A stretch of 36,496 bases of DNA from contig JAGAFT010000044.1 of the NCBI GenBank assembly GCA_017627975.1, forward strand, positions 1 to 36,496, written 5' to 3'. The DNA is from Oscillospiraceae bacterium. Lineage in GTDB: Bacteria > Bacillota_A > Clostridia > Oscillospirales > Oscillospiraceae. The first letter of the stretch is position 1. Each line of letters begins with the position of its first letter. The translations under genes were made by a program, and so were the position numbers. This document shows positions 6,287 to 14,885 of this stretch, piece after piece. Below the pieces are notes generated by a model, which was given only the letters and a program-made list of their open reading frames with translations, did no database searches and was not told the DNA's origin.

Positions 6287-7792
6287 ATGATTACCGGCGA
6301 ATTGAGAAACAAGGTTGACTCGATTTGGGATACGCTTTGGACAGCGGGCATTACCAGTCCCATCACGGTTCTGGAACAGATTACGTATCTGATGTTTATG
6401 AAGCTCCTTGACGATAACCAGCTGAAAGCAGAGGCAAATGCTGCAATCCTCGGCGTCCCTTTGAAGTCGAAGGTTTTCGGCGACGGAATCTGCGTCATCA
6501 GTGAGAATCCACGTGTGGAAACGGACTATAAAAATCTTCGTTGGAGTGTTTTCCACAATTACGAGCCCGGTGAAATGTTTTCCAATGTCCAGAACTACGT
6601 TTTTCCCTTCATCAAAGGAATCGGAGAGGGGAAGGATACCGCTTTCAGCCGGTATATGAAAGATACGGTGTTCCTGATCCCGACGGCACGAGTCTTGACC
6701 AAGGTCGTGGATGATCTGGACAGCATGGACATGAACAACAAGGACATCATGGGCGATGTTTACGAGTATCTTCTTGGCAAGATCGCGGCCGCCGGGGAGA
6801 ACGGCCAGTTCCGTACACCTCGTCATATCATCAATATGATGGTCGAACTCATGCAGCCGACGCTGCGGGACAAGGTGCTGGATCCGGCAATGGGCAGCGC
6901 GGGCTTTCTGCTCTCCAGCGCGGTGTATGTCAGTGAGCACCAGAGCCGGGAGCTCATGAAGGCGGATAATCTGAAATATTTCAAGAAAGAGATGTTTTCC
7001 GGTTTTGATACGGATCAGTCCATGCTTCGAATCGGCGCCATGAACATGATGCTGCACGGTGTTGAGGACCCGAATATCATCTACCAGGATTCTCTTTCAT
7101 CCGATAACACCGAGCGTGATGCCTATACCCTGATCATGGCAAACCCGCCCTTTACCGGGAGCGTCTTCCAGGAAGAGATCAGCAAGGATCTCCTGGCGCT
7201 CTGCAAGACCAAAAAGACAGAGCTTCTGTTTCTGGCGCTGTTTATCAAGATGCTGAAGGTCGGCGGCCGCTGCGCCTCGATCGTACCGGATGGCGTGCTG
7301 TTCGGCAGCAGTACGGCGCACAAAGCTTTGCGAAAGGAATTGGTGGAGAACCAGCAGCTTCACGCGGTCATCTCCATGCCCTCCGGCGTGTTTAAGCCCT
7401 ATGCCGGAGTTTCAACGGCGATTCTGATTTTTACCAAGACGAACAGCGGTGGTACCGATCAGGTTTGGTTCTATGATATGAAGTCGGATGGCTTCAGCCT
7501 GGATGACAAGCGCACGCCTCTGCAGCAGAGCGATATTCCGGATATCATTGCCCGGTATCGGAATTTGGAGAATGAAAAGACGCGGGAACGCACGGAGCAG
7601 AGTTTCTTTGTACCCAAGCAGGAGATTGTTGACAATGCTTATGATCTCTCGATCAACAAGTATAAAAAGACGGAATATGTGCCCGTGGAATATCCTCCCA
7701 CAAGTGAGATCCTGCAGAAGATCGATGATCTGGAAGTACAGATCCAGAAAGAGCTGGCAGAGCTGAAAGTGATGCTCAGTCAGTCAAATTGA
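6287..7792 (+). CDS. hsdM: Type I restriction-modification DNA methyltransferase subunit M
   Basis: A 501-residue N6-adenine methyltransferase subunit. The N-terminal HsdM helical domain (ELRNKVDSIWDTLW... LEQITYLMFMKLLD) is followed by the Rossmann methyltransferase: 'GQFRTPRHIINMM', the AdoMet motif DPAMGSAGF at about 199-207, and the catalytic NPPF motif at 286-289. With HsdS it methylates the recognition site; with HsdR it forms the restriction complex. ATG 6287 has GGAGG (6274-6278) at 8 nt. A TTG at 6245 in the same frame is rejected because 6287 matches the usual N-terminus of the family. It is the first gene of an M-S-R operon, 19 nt before hsdS. Confidence 0.97.
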   Translation: MITGELRNKVDSIWDTLWTAGITSPITVLEQITYLMFMKLLDDNQLKAEANAAILGVPLKSKVFGDGICVISENPRVETDYKNLRWSVFHNYEPGEMFSNVQNYVFPFIKGIGEGKDTAFSRYMKDTVFLIPTARVLTKVVDDLDSMDMNNKDIMGDVYEYLLGKIAAAGENGQFRTPRHIINMMVELMQPTLRDKVLDPAMGSAGFLLSSAVYVSEHQSRELMKADNLKYFKKEMFSGFDTDQSMLRIGAMNMMLHGVEDPNIIYQDSLSSDNTERDAYTLIMANPPFTGSVFQEEISKDLLALCKTKKTELLFLALFIKMLKVGGRCASIVPDGVLFGSSTAHKALRKELVENQQLHAVISMPSGVFKPYAGVSTAILIFTKTNSGGTDQVWFYDMKSDGFSLDDKRTPLQQSDIPDIIARYRNLENEKTRERTEQSFFVPKQEIVDNAYDLSINKYKKTEYVPVEYPPTSEILQKIDDLEVQIQKELAELKVMLSQSN

Positions 7793-7811
7793 CATTTGTG
7801 GGGATGATAGG

Positions 7812-9002
7812 ATGAGATTAAGTTGGGAGTATAAAAAGATCGGCGATATCTGCACAGTAGAACGAGGAGGATCACCGCGGCCTATAGATGACTATATTAC
7901 CGACAACCTAGATGGTATCAACTGGATAAAGATCGGCGATACATCTGATTCAATGTATATAACTTCAACCGCGCAAAAGATTATACCCGAGGGGGCGAAA
8001 AAATCGAGGTATGTTCAGCCAGGCGATTTTCTTCTTTCAAACTCCATGAGCTTTGGAAGACCATATATTTTAAAAATCGACGGGTGTATTCATGACGGTT
8101 GGCTTGTCCTTCGCGATAACGGAGGATTATTTGATAAGCGCTTTTTGTATTACTGTCTAAGTGCAAAGCCCACCTACGAAAAATTCAAAATGATGGCTGT
8201 GGGTGGCGTTGTCAACAATTTAAACAGCGAAATGGTTCGGAAAGTTGAAGTGCCTGTTCCGTCAATCACAGAACAAATTGAGGTTGCTGATTTATTAGAC
8301 AAGGTCCATAGTTTAATAGAGAAGAGAAAGCAGGAACTTTCCGCGTTTGATGATCTCATCAAAGCCCGATTTGTCGAGATGTTTGGAGATTTGGCAGATC
8401 CTGCTTGTAAATGGGAAAAATGCAAGCTAGTGGATGTTTGTACTAATTCTGATGATATAAAGTGTGGCCCCTTTGGAACCCAACTAGGAAAAGATGAGTA
8501 TACTGAGGAAGGCGTGGCGATTTGGGAAATTCCTCAGATAAATTCTGAGTTTAGGACTTTACCAACGCATTTTGTGACTGTGGAAAAGGCTAAAGAGCTT
8601 GACTCGTATTCTATAATACCCGGTGATATTGCCATGTCTCGAAAGGGGAATGTTGGACGGTGTGCTGTCTTTCCCGCAACTATTGAAGATGGGATTATAC
8701 ATTCTGATGTATTAAGAATTCGACTAGATAATACGAAAGCTTTACCTGAATTTATGATGCGTCAGCTGCATTATAGTGGTGATGTTCAGCACCAGATAGA
8801 ACTGGTTAGTTCAGGGGCAATAATGGCAGGAATAAATGTAACTAAGCTAAAGCAGATACTCGTGTATCTGCCACCTATAGATTTGCAGAGCAAGTTTGTA
8901 GTTTTCGTCTCACAGATCGACAAATCCAAATCTGCTATTCAGAAGTCCCTGGATGAAACACAGCTTCTCTTTGACAGCTTGATGCAACAGTATTTCGGCT
9001 GA
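7812..9002 (+). CDS. hsdS: Type I restriction-modification specificity subunit S
   Basis: A 396-residue protein with two target-recognition domains. The first (about 1-145) begins WEYKKIGDICTVERGGSPRP and includes 'YVQPGDFLLSNSMSFGRPYI'. A central helical spacer (ITEQIEVADLLDKVHSLIEK, ending ARFVEMFGD) separates it from the second (about 200-345: 'SIIPGDIAMSRKGNVGRCAV', ending 'LPPIDLQSKFVVFV'). A final coiled helix follows, with a QQYFG end. Each domain reads half of a bipartite DNA site; the sequence read cannot be predicted here. The gene is clearly AT-richer than hsdM and hsdR on either side, a common sign of exchanged specificity domains. No recombinase or partial second hsdS is present in the window. 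Confidence 0.96.
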   Translation: MRLSWEYKKIGDICTVERGGSPRPIDDYITDNLDGINWIKIGDTSDSMYITSTAQKIIPEGAKKSRYVQPGDFLLSNSMSFGRPYILKIDGCIHDGWLVLRDNGGLFDKRFLYYCLSAKPTYEKFKMMAVGGVVNNLNSEMVRKVEVPVPSITEQIEVADLLDKVHSLIEKRKQELSAFDDLIKARFVEMFGDLADPACKWEKCKLVDVCTNSDDIKCGPFGTQLGKDEYTEEGVAIWEIPQINSEFRTLPTHFVTVEKAKELDSYSIIPGDIAMSRKGNVGRCAVFPATIEDGIIHSDVLRIRLDNTKALPEFMMRQLHYSGDVQHQIELVSSGAIMAGINVTKLKQILVYLPPIDLQSKFVVFVSQIDKSKSAIQKSLDETQLLFDSLMQQYFG

Positions 9003-9058
9003 TCGCTTCTACTTCTTGCGTACTTAGTTTCCCACTTCTTGAGATAGGGGGCGTATTG

Positions 9059-12000
9059 ATGACGCTTCATCAGTTGCAGCATGATTTGCAGCTTGCCGCC
9101 AATGAAAAGATTCCGGAGGAACAGGCCCGCTTATGCCGGGAACTGTTGGCCTCTGCGATTGACTATATATTTGAAAAGGCGGGAGAAGAAAAGCCGTCTC
9201 AGGCCACCATGCTCGAACTGTTGGACAGTCAGACCATTCGGGCGTATGTGGGCGACTCCGATGTGCTGAATTCCTTGCATTATGTCCGGATCTCCGGTAT
9301 GAATGCCGCTCACGGCCGGCATATTCGCAAAAAGGAAGCCGCCCTTTCGCTCTCGAATATCAGCTATTTAATCGGCCTGATCGCGGCCAAGGAGAGCGGG
9401 ACCGGCGACACCTATCAGAGACCGCCTTACATGAGCGAGGCTGAGACCCGCAGGCTGTATGTGGACCTGTATCTTCGCGAAGCCGGGTGGGAGATCCTCG
9501 ACCAGGAGAACGTGATCCTTCCGGGCAAAGCCTGCATTGAGATAGAAGTACAGGGCATGCCGAATCCAACCGGTCTGGGATACTGTGATTATGTTCTCAC
9601 CGGGCGTGATGCGAAGCCTCTGGCAATCGTTGAGGTCAAGAAAACTTCCGTTTCCCCTGAGAAGGGCAGACATCAGGTGGACCTCTATGCCGAGTGCCTG
9701 AAAAAGATCTATGGCTATAAGCCGATCATGTATTATACAAACGGCTATACGACACGGATCATCGATGGACTCTACCCGGATCGTGATGTGATGGCCTTCC
9801 ACTCTCTGGAAGAGCTGGAAAGGATGCTGCAGCGCCGGAACCGTGCGCCTCTGGTGGATCCTCAGATCAATCCGGAGATTACGGGCAGATATTACCAGCG
9901 GATGGCGATCACGAACATCTGTGAATGGTTGAACCAGAACCACCGGCGCGGCCTGGTCGTCATGGCTACCGGTACGGGGAAGACCCGTCTCGCAATTTCT
10001 CTGGTGGATGTTATGGCGAAGGCCGGATGGGTGAAGACCGTTCTGTTCCTTGCGGATCGGACGGCGCTGGTGAATCAGGCGAAGCGCAACTTTGAAAAAC
10101 TGCTCCCTGATATGAGCATCTGTGAGCTGTCCGCACCGGGCCCGAAGGATTATAATGCAAGACTCATGTTCTGTACCTACCAGACCATGATCAATTATAT
10201 TGATGCGGAGGATAAGCGTTTTACGACCGGGCGATTTGACCTGATCATCATTGACGAGGCCCACCGCAGCATCTTCAATCGCTATGGGTCCATCTTTGCC
10301 TATTTTGACAGCTTTCTCATCGGCCTGACCGCAACCCCGAGAGATGAAGTGGACGCGAATACTTATCGGATCTTTGGCTGCGAGACCGGTGTGCCCAATT
10401 ATGATTATGGCCTGGAACAGGCAATACAGGATAAATATCTTGTCGGCTATCATGTGATCAATCGCACATCGGAATTGCTGCATGACGGCATCGAATATGG
10501 CAAGCTGACCCCTGAACAGCAAGAGCAGCTGCATGATTATCTCCTGGGGCAGACGCCTTCACCGGATTTCTCGATTTCCGGGAGTGAGATTTTTACGACT
10601 CTTTATAACATCAATACCTGTAAGCGTGTTCTGGAAGAATTGATGCAGTGGGGCTACCGTGTGGATGGCGGCGAGACCATGGGCAAGACCATCATCTTTG
10701 CCTACAATCATGAGCATGCCCAGATGATTGTGGATTGCTTTCATGATCTTTATCCCTCGTATCCGGCGAATACCTGCCAGCTGGTTGACTACTCCGTGAA
10801 ATACGGCGAGGATCTCATTATCAAGTTCGATGAAGACCCGGAATTCCGGATTGCGGTTTCTGTGGATATGCTGGATACGGGCGTTGATATTCCGGCGATT
10901 CTGAATCTGGTATTCTTTAAGAAAGTTCGCTCGAAGATCAAGTTTATGCAGATGATCGGTCGGGGAACACGGCTGTGTGAGAATGTCTATGGCCCCGGGA
11001 GAAATAAGAGCGGATTCCAGATTTTTGATTACTGTGGGAATTTTGAATATTTTGGTGAGCATCCGGACGGAAACAGGGGCCAGGAACAGATTTCCCTGTC
11101 CATGCGTCTGTTCCAGGTGAAGCTTGACCTCCTATATGAACTGCAGCGGATCGAGTATCAGGAAGACCCCTGGTATCACGCTTTTTATGACAGAATGAAG
11201 GATGAACTGTTCCAGGAAGTACTGAAAATAAAGGCGAATGCCGGACGAATTCAGGTCCGGCAGGCGATGCAGTATGTGGATCAGTTTTGCGACAGACAGG
11301 TTTGGACTTCTCTTTCACCGCTGATGGTTCATCAGGCGAAAACTGTTCTTTCTCCGTTGTTGGACAGTGGTGTGGCGGGGGATCCGCTGGCCGTTGCCTT
11401 CGATGTGCGTATGTTTTACATTGAGCTTGATTTGCTGGCTTCCGGCACGGTGAAGAGCGCCGGCGCACATGTGAAGAAGGTACGTCTCATTGCAAAATAC
11501 CTGCTGCAGGAGAAAGCTTCGGTTCCGAAGGTCTTGGCGAAAGCAAATGAGCTGAAGAAACTCGCCGGGGATCCATTCTGGATGGCGCCGTCTGTTCCGG
11601 AGCTGGAGCAGCTTCGTGAAGCTGTCCGTGATCTGATGCAGTTCCTTGACAGCCGGGGAAAAGGGAAGTATGAGATCGACATCACGGATCATATCACGGA
11701 GAGCGATTATACACCGGAAGATACCGTCATTGATATACGTACATATCGTGAAAAAGTTCTGGATTATCTTGCCGAGAACAGTGACAGCGAAGTTGTTCAG
11801 AAAATCAGGAATCTTGAGCCCATCAGTTATGAAGATCTTCAGCAGTTGGAACAGATCCTGTGGCATGATCTTGGCACCAGAAACGAATATGAAGAAACCA
11901 CGGAGATCGATAACCTTGCTGCCTTTGTGCGGAGCCTTGTCGGTTTGAGCCAGGAGGCCGTGAATGAAAAATTCGGGGAATACCTGAGCGGGAATCGCCT

Positions 12001-12289
12001 GAACGCCAGGCAGCAGGAGTTTGTGAAAACCGTCATCGATTACGTTCGTGTGAACGGCGATATTGAGGTGACGGATCTGGTCAATACCGAGCCCTTTAAC
12101 AGCTATGACATTCAGGAGGTATTTGGCATTGATGTGCCGGCTCTTGTCAGCATCATTAACCTGCTCCATAATTCTGTTGTCGCAACAGCAGGGGGAAGAA
12201 AAGGTGACGGAAGCCCTCGAATGTTCGAAATCATCGAAGATGGGTCCCCCTACCCGATGGCGGCAGAGCCGGATACGGATTTGAATTGA
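9059..12289 (+). CDS. hsdR: Type I restriction endonuclease subunit R (ATP-dependent translocase/nuclease)
   Basis: A 1076-residue protein. An N-terminal helical segment (residues 1-110) precedes the PD-ExK nuclease (D177 in GYCDYVL; E192-V-K194 in AIVEVKKTS). A superfamily 2 motor follows: Walker A ATGTGKT at 303-309, DEAH at 399-402, LTATP, and the arginine-finger motif MIGRGTRL. The long C-terminal helical region docks on the HsdM/HsdS core. It translocates unmodified DNA and cuts at collision. All motifs are intact, so the system looks active. ATG 9059 follows a GATAGGGGG ribosome site; a TTG one codon earlier is less likely. The DEAH instead of DECH/DEAD form is normal in this family. 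Confidence 0.96.
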   Translation: MTLHQLQHDLQLAANEKIPEEQARLCRELLASAIDYIFEKAGEEKPSQATMLELLDSQTIRAYVGDSDVLNSLHYVRISGMNAAHGRHIRKKEAALSLSNISYLIGLIAAKESGTGDTYQRPPYMSEAETRRLYVDLYLREAGWEILDQENVILPGKACIEIEVQGMPNPTGLGYCDYVLTGRDAKPLAIVEVKKTSVSPEKGRHQVDLYAECLKKIYGYKPIMYYTNGYTTRIIDGLYPDRDVMAFHSLEELERMLQRRNRAPLVDPQINPEITGRYYQRMAITNICEWLNQNHRRGLVVMATGTGKTRLAISLVDVMAKAGWVKTVLFLADRTALVNQAKRNFEKLLPDMSICELSAPGPKDYNARLMFCTYQTMINYIDAEDKRFTTGRFDLIIIDEAHRSIFNRYGSIFAYFDSFLIGLTATPRDEVDANTYRIFGCETGVPNYDYGLEQAIQDKYLVGYHVINRTSELLHDGIEYGKLTPEQQEQLHDYLLGQTPSPDFSISGSEIFTTLYNINTCKRVLEELMQWGYRVDGGETMGKTIIFAYNHEHAQMIVDCFHDLYPSYPANTCQLVDYSVKYGEDLIIKFDEDPEFRIAVSVDMLDTGVDIPAILNLVFFKKVRSKIKFMQMIGRGTRLCENVYGPGRNKSGFQIFDYCGNFEYFGEHPDGNRGQEQISLSMRLFQVKLDLLYELQRIEYQEDPWYHAFYDRMKDELFQEVLKIKANAGRIQVRQAMQYVDQFCDRQVWTSLSPLMVHQAKTVLSPLLDSGVAGDPLAVAFDVRMFYIELDLLASGTVKSAGAHVKKVRLIAKYLLQEKASVPKVLAKANELKKLAGDPFWMAPSVPELEQLREAVRDLMQFLDSRGKGKYEIDITDHITESDYTPEDTVIDIRTYREKVLDYLAENSDSEVVQKIRNLEPISYEDLQQLEQILWHDLGTRNEYEETTEIDNLAAFVRSLVGLSQEAVNEKFGEYLSGNRLNARQQEFVKTVIDYVRVNGDIEVTDLVNTEPFNSYDIQEVFGIDVPALVSIINLLHNSVVATAGGRKGDGSPRMFEIIEDGSPYPMAAEPDTDLN

Positions 12290-12291
12290 CG

Positions 12292-13002
12292 ATGGATTTG
12301 GCAAAATACGATGGGAAGCATGTCCGCATCACGGACAAATGGGGAGAAACCTTCGCGGGCATGGCGGAATATGGAAACAGCAGTTTCCTGGAATGCGAAT
12401 ATGGCGGCGAGGAAGACGGCATTTTCATTGAAGATTGCCTGATTTACAATTCGCAGATCGTTTCCATAGAGGAAATCGAAATGCACGGAACCGTTGAACT
12501 GTGGACGGAACGTATGATCCTGCGCAGATACCGCCCGGAGGATGCGGATGACCTGCACCGGTATCTGGGGAAAGATCCGGCGATGTATGCGTACTCCGGC
12601 TGGAATCCTTACGCGACCTTGGAAATGGCGCGGGAAACCGTGCGCGGGTTTATCGACAGCTATGAAGATGATCATACCTATTCGTGGATCATGGATATTG
12701 ATGATGTGATCGTCGGAACAATTGGAGCCTATGATTATAAAGACGACCAGATTGAGATTGGCTTCAGTGTTGTGCAGGGTTGGCAGGGGCGAGGTCTTGC
12801 GACCGAGGCGCTGAAAAAAGTGCTGGAGTACCTGACGGAAAATGAGGGAATTTCCTGCGTGACGGCATGGTGCGCCGCAGAGAACATCGGATCACGCAAG
12901 TTGCTTGAGAAGGCAGGAATGCAGTTCCTCTGCACGGAGAAGAATGCCATCACAGTCGGGGATAGAGTATACGATAAGCTGATGTATGAATATAGGCGCT
13001 GA
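12292..13002 (+). CDS. Two-domain protein: N-terminal LSm-like barrel plus GNAT (RimJ/RimL-type) acetyltransferase
   Basis: A 236-residue protein. Residues 1-62 (KYDGKHVRITDKWGETFAGM ... GIFIEDCLIYNSQIVSIEEIE) look like a small LSm-like beta barrel. From about residue 68 a RimJ/RimL-type GNAT domain runs to the end: LWTERMILRRYRPEDADDL, the acetyl-CoA loop GWQGRGLATEAL, and 'AENIGSRKLLEKAGM'. It would transfer acetyl from acetyl-CoA to an amine; the substrate is unknown. The ATG is 2 nt after the hsdR stop, so it is likely translated from the same mRNA as the restriction system. Whether it acts with restriction-modification or is a passenger is open. The LSm label rests on pattern only. Confidence 0.85.
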   Translation: MDLAKYDGKHVRITDKWGETFAGMAEYGNSSFLECEYGGEEDGIFIEDCLIYNSQIVSIEEIEMHGTVELWTERMILRRYRPEDADDLHRYLGKDPAMYAYSGWNPYATLEMARETVRGFIDSYEDDHTYSWIMDIDDVIVGTIGAYDYKDDQIEIGFSVVQGWQGRGLATEALKKVLEYLTENEGISCVTAWCAAENIGSRKLLEKAGMQFLCTEKNAITVGDRVYDKLMYEYRR

Positions 13003-13224
13003 TCATGCAAAAGCAGCGACTTTTATGATACAATCATGAAGGAGCGGGTGCTTGTTGCATAGAGTATCTTAACGACTGTAACAATTTGTAATTGCACAAT
13101 TCCACCAGTTATTCCCCCAGTTAATGTAGATTATGAATCGGCTTTTGGCCACGGAGCCTACATATATTTGGGCAACAGTTATCATTTACAATCAATTATC
13201 TAAAAGTGAGGTATTACCACATGA
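13003..13224. other. AT-rich spacer with no confident gene
   Basis: This holds a -10-like TACAAT and an AAGGAG site around 13029-13044 that lead to only a 4-codon frame. It also holds an unrecognised open stretch 13063-13203 (46 codons, no normal start, containing PPVIPPVNVDYESAFGHGAY). Near 13210 a ribosome-site-like GTGAGGT precedes ATG 13221, whose frame (MKKSLYEGLGAVRLL) stops after 15 codons inside the carboxypeptidase remnant. The pattern suggests a region shortened by deletions. Confidence 0.45.
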
Positions 13225-13440
13225 AGAAATCCCTTTATGAAGGTCTGGGTGCTGTGCGGCTATTATGATGCCGCGACCCCGTTCTATGCTGCGGAGTGGG
13301 TGTATGACCACGTGTTCATCAACGACGCACTCCAGGACAATCTGTCCTTCACCTATTACCCCTCCGGCCATATGGTCTATGTGGATGCCGATTCCCTGGT
13401 TCAGGTGCATCAGGATGCCGAAGGCTGGTTCACCAGGTAA
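13225..13440 (+). pseudogene. C-terminal remnant of a serine carboxypeptidase-like (peptidase S10) gene
   Basis: An open frame of about 70 codons containing 'NPFMKVWVLCGYYDAATPFY' and 'TYYPSGHMVYVD'. These are the surroundings of the catalytic Asp (GYYD..TP) and His (GHM) of S10 serine carboxypeptidases, which are otherwise about 400-500 residues long. The nucleophile serine half is absent. Upstream, the frame is closed by a stop at 13222-13224, and a different frame from ATG 13221 with a good ribosome site runs into it, as if a 5' gene start had been joined to this 3' fragment by deletion. ATG 13237 could start a 67-residue peptide, but it would not be an active peptidase. Confidence 0.75.
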
Positions 13441-13469
13441 GCATGCAGGGGGCTTCAGAAGCAACCACG

Positions 13470-13506
13470 AAAAAAAGAAGCCAGTTCAGGCTTCTCTGCG
13501 GTTTTT
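13470..13506. terminator. Terminator-like hairpin, better in minus orientation
   Basis: AGAAGCC (13476-13482) and GGCTTCT (13489-13495) form a 7-bp stem with a 6-nt loop. On the minus strand the stem is followed by a run of T (A-run from 13470); on the plus strand CTGCGG and then TTTTT follow. It may act bidirectionally and separates the remnant from the TAXI promoter. No minus-strand gene that would need it is present. Confidence 0.6.
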
Positions 13507-13550
13507 CCCCTGTGTTCCGGAAAACCGAATCCCGGACCAGTGAATTTTTA

Positions 13551-13580
13551 TTGACAAAACGGTGGTTTTGTCTGTATTAT
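13551..13580 (+). promoter_or_regulatory. Promoter of the TAXI-TRAP genes with an operator-like dyad in the spacer
   Basis: TTGACA (13551-13556), an 18-nt spacer and TATTAT (13575-13580). The perfect dyad GACAAAAC/GTTTTGTC (13553-13560 and 13565-13572) covers the -35 box and spacer, the position of a repressor site. The regulator is not identified in the window. Confidence 0.78.
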
Positions 13581-13649
13581 AGAACGGCAGCAGGGCAGGA
13601 CCGATTCTGTTGAGATGCCTGCCCGGATGAATCAGAAGAAAGGATTGAG

Positions 13650-14798
13650 ATGAAAATGAAAAAGATCCTCGCACTTGTCCTTGCATTGACGATGATCCTT
13701 GCTCTGGCCGCCTGCGGAAGCAGCGCGCCGGCAAGCACGCCCGCACCGTCTGCCACTCCGGCTCCGGAAGCATCAGAGGCACCGGCGGAAGCAGCTGAAG
13801 CACCCGAAGCAGAAGAGGCCCCGGCAGAAGAAGCTGAAGCTCCCGCGGAAGAGTCCGCCGAAGCCCCCGCCGCGGAAGAAGCCGCTGCGGAAGAAGCGCC
13901 GAGCTTTACCGGATCCTATTTGATGGGAACCGGCAGCGCCACCGGCAACTACTATGCGTTCGGCAATGCCGTCTGCACGGTCGTGAATAACGTCACTGGC
14001 GCCAACCTGACGGTCAACGCCACCGGCGGCTCCACGGAGAATGCCCGTCTGCTGGGCTCCAAGGAGAACGAGTTTGCCATGATCCAGTCGGATGTTTACA
14101 GCTATGCCCACCAGGGCGTTGAGCTGTTTGACGGCAGCGCGATCACGAACTTCCAGGCCGTTACAGCCTGCTATCCGGAAATGGTTCAGATCGTTGTGCG
14201 CAAGGACGCGGGGATCAGCTCCGTTGCCGATATGGCCGGTAAGAACATCTGCGTCGGCGCTGTCGGCTCCGGCTACGAAGTTGCCGCGCGCCAGATTCTC
14301 GGCGCCTACGGCATGACCTATGATGACATCAACGAGACCTTCGCCGACCAGGCGACGGCCAAGAACGGTGTTCAGGACGGCACCTTCGACGGAATGTTCC
14401 TCTGCTCCGGCTATCCCAACGGCAACGTTCAGGAGCTTTCCCTCACCGGTAAGATCGAGGTCCTGACCATTGACCAGGAGCATCTGGATATCCTGGTAAA
14501 GGATTATCCGTACTATTCCGCCTTCACCACCGAGACCGATGAGTATAACCTGGGCCACGAGATTACCTCTGTGGCGGTCAAGTGCATGCTGGTCTGCCTG
14601 GACAGCTTCTCCGAGGATGAGATCTATGCGCTGACCAAGTCCATTTATGAGCATCTGGGAGAGATTCAGGAGATCAACTCCAAGGCCAACTACATGAGCC
14701 TTGAGGATGCCCTTTCCGGTATTCCCAGTGACCTGCATCCCGGCGCTCTGAAATATTATGAAGAGCAGGGACTGACGATTCCCGATTATCTGAAGTAA
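13650..14798 (+). CDS. TAXI-family TRAP transporter substrate-binding lipoprotein
   Basis: A 382-residue lipoprotein. The signal peptide ends in a LAAC lipobox (Cys about residue 23), so it is anchored to the outer face of the membrane. A linker of about 60 residues made almost only of Ala, Glu and Pro follows. From about residue 90 the TAXI receptor domain begins: LMGTGSATGNYYAFGNAV, ATGGSTENARLLGS and EFAMIQSDVYSYAHQG are hallmark TAXI blocks. Characterised TAXI receptors bind small organic acids such as glutamate or 2-oxoglutarate-like compounds; the ligand here is unknown. The downstream gene encodes the matching permease. ATG 13650 is preceded closely by AAAGGA; ATG 13656 is an alternative that does not change the mature protein. 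Confidence 0.95.
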   Translation: MKMKKILALVLALTMILALAACGSSAPASTPAPSATPAPEASEAPAEAAEAPEAEEAPAEEAEAPAEESAEAPAAEEAAAEEAPSFTGSYLMGTGSATGNYYAFGNAVCTVVNNVTGANLTVNATGGSTENARLLGSKENEFAMIQSDVYSYAHQGVELFDGSAITNFQAVTACYPEMVQIVVRKDAGISSVADMAGKNICVGAVGSGYEVAARQILGAYGMTYDDINETFADQATAKNGVQDGTFDGMFLCSGYPNGNVQELSLTGKIEVLTIDQEHLDILVKDYPYYSAFTTETDEYNLGHEITSVAVKCMLVCLDSFSEDEIYALTKSIYEHLGEIQEINSKANYMSLEDALSGIPSDLHPGALKYYEEQGLTIPDYLK

Positions 14799-14841
14799 GG
14801 GAAGCTGCCTGAAGCACAGCGCAATCCAAATAAAACGGGCG

Positions 14842-14870
14842 GGGCAGATCCTCTGCTCTGCCCTTCTTTT
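14842..14870 (+). terminator. Intercistronic hairpin between receptor and permease (attenuator)
   Basis: GGGCAGA (14842-14848) pairs with TCTGCCC (14857-14863) and is followed by TTCTTTT. Placed between receptor and permease genes, such a terminator lets most transcripts end after the receptor, giving more receptor than permease. This role is inferred. Confidence 0.78.
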
Positions 14871-14885
14871 ATCAGGAGTAAGTCT

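Noticed and set aside
7812..9058. Phase-variable inversion of hsdS
   Set aside because: There is only one complete hsdS, no inverted partial copy, and no site-specific recombinase in the window.
13063..13203. Open 46-codon stretch with PPVIPPVNVDYESAFGHGAY
   Set aside because: It has no normal start codon, no ribosome site and no recognised homology. It could be a gene fragment but cannot be supported.
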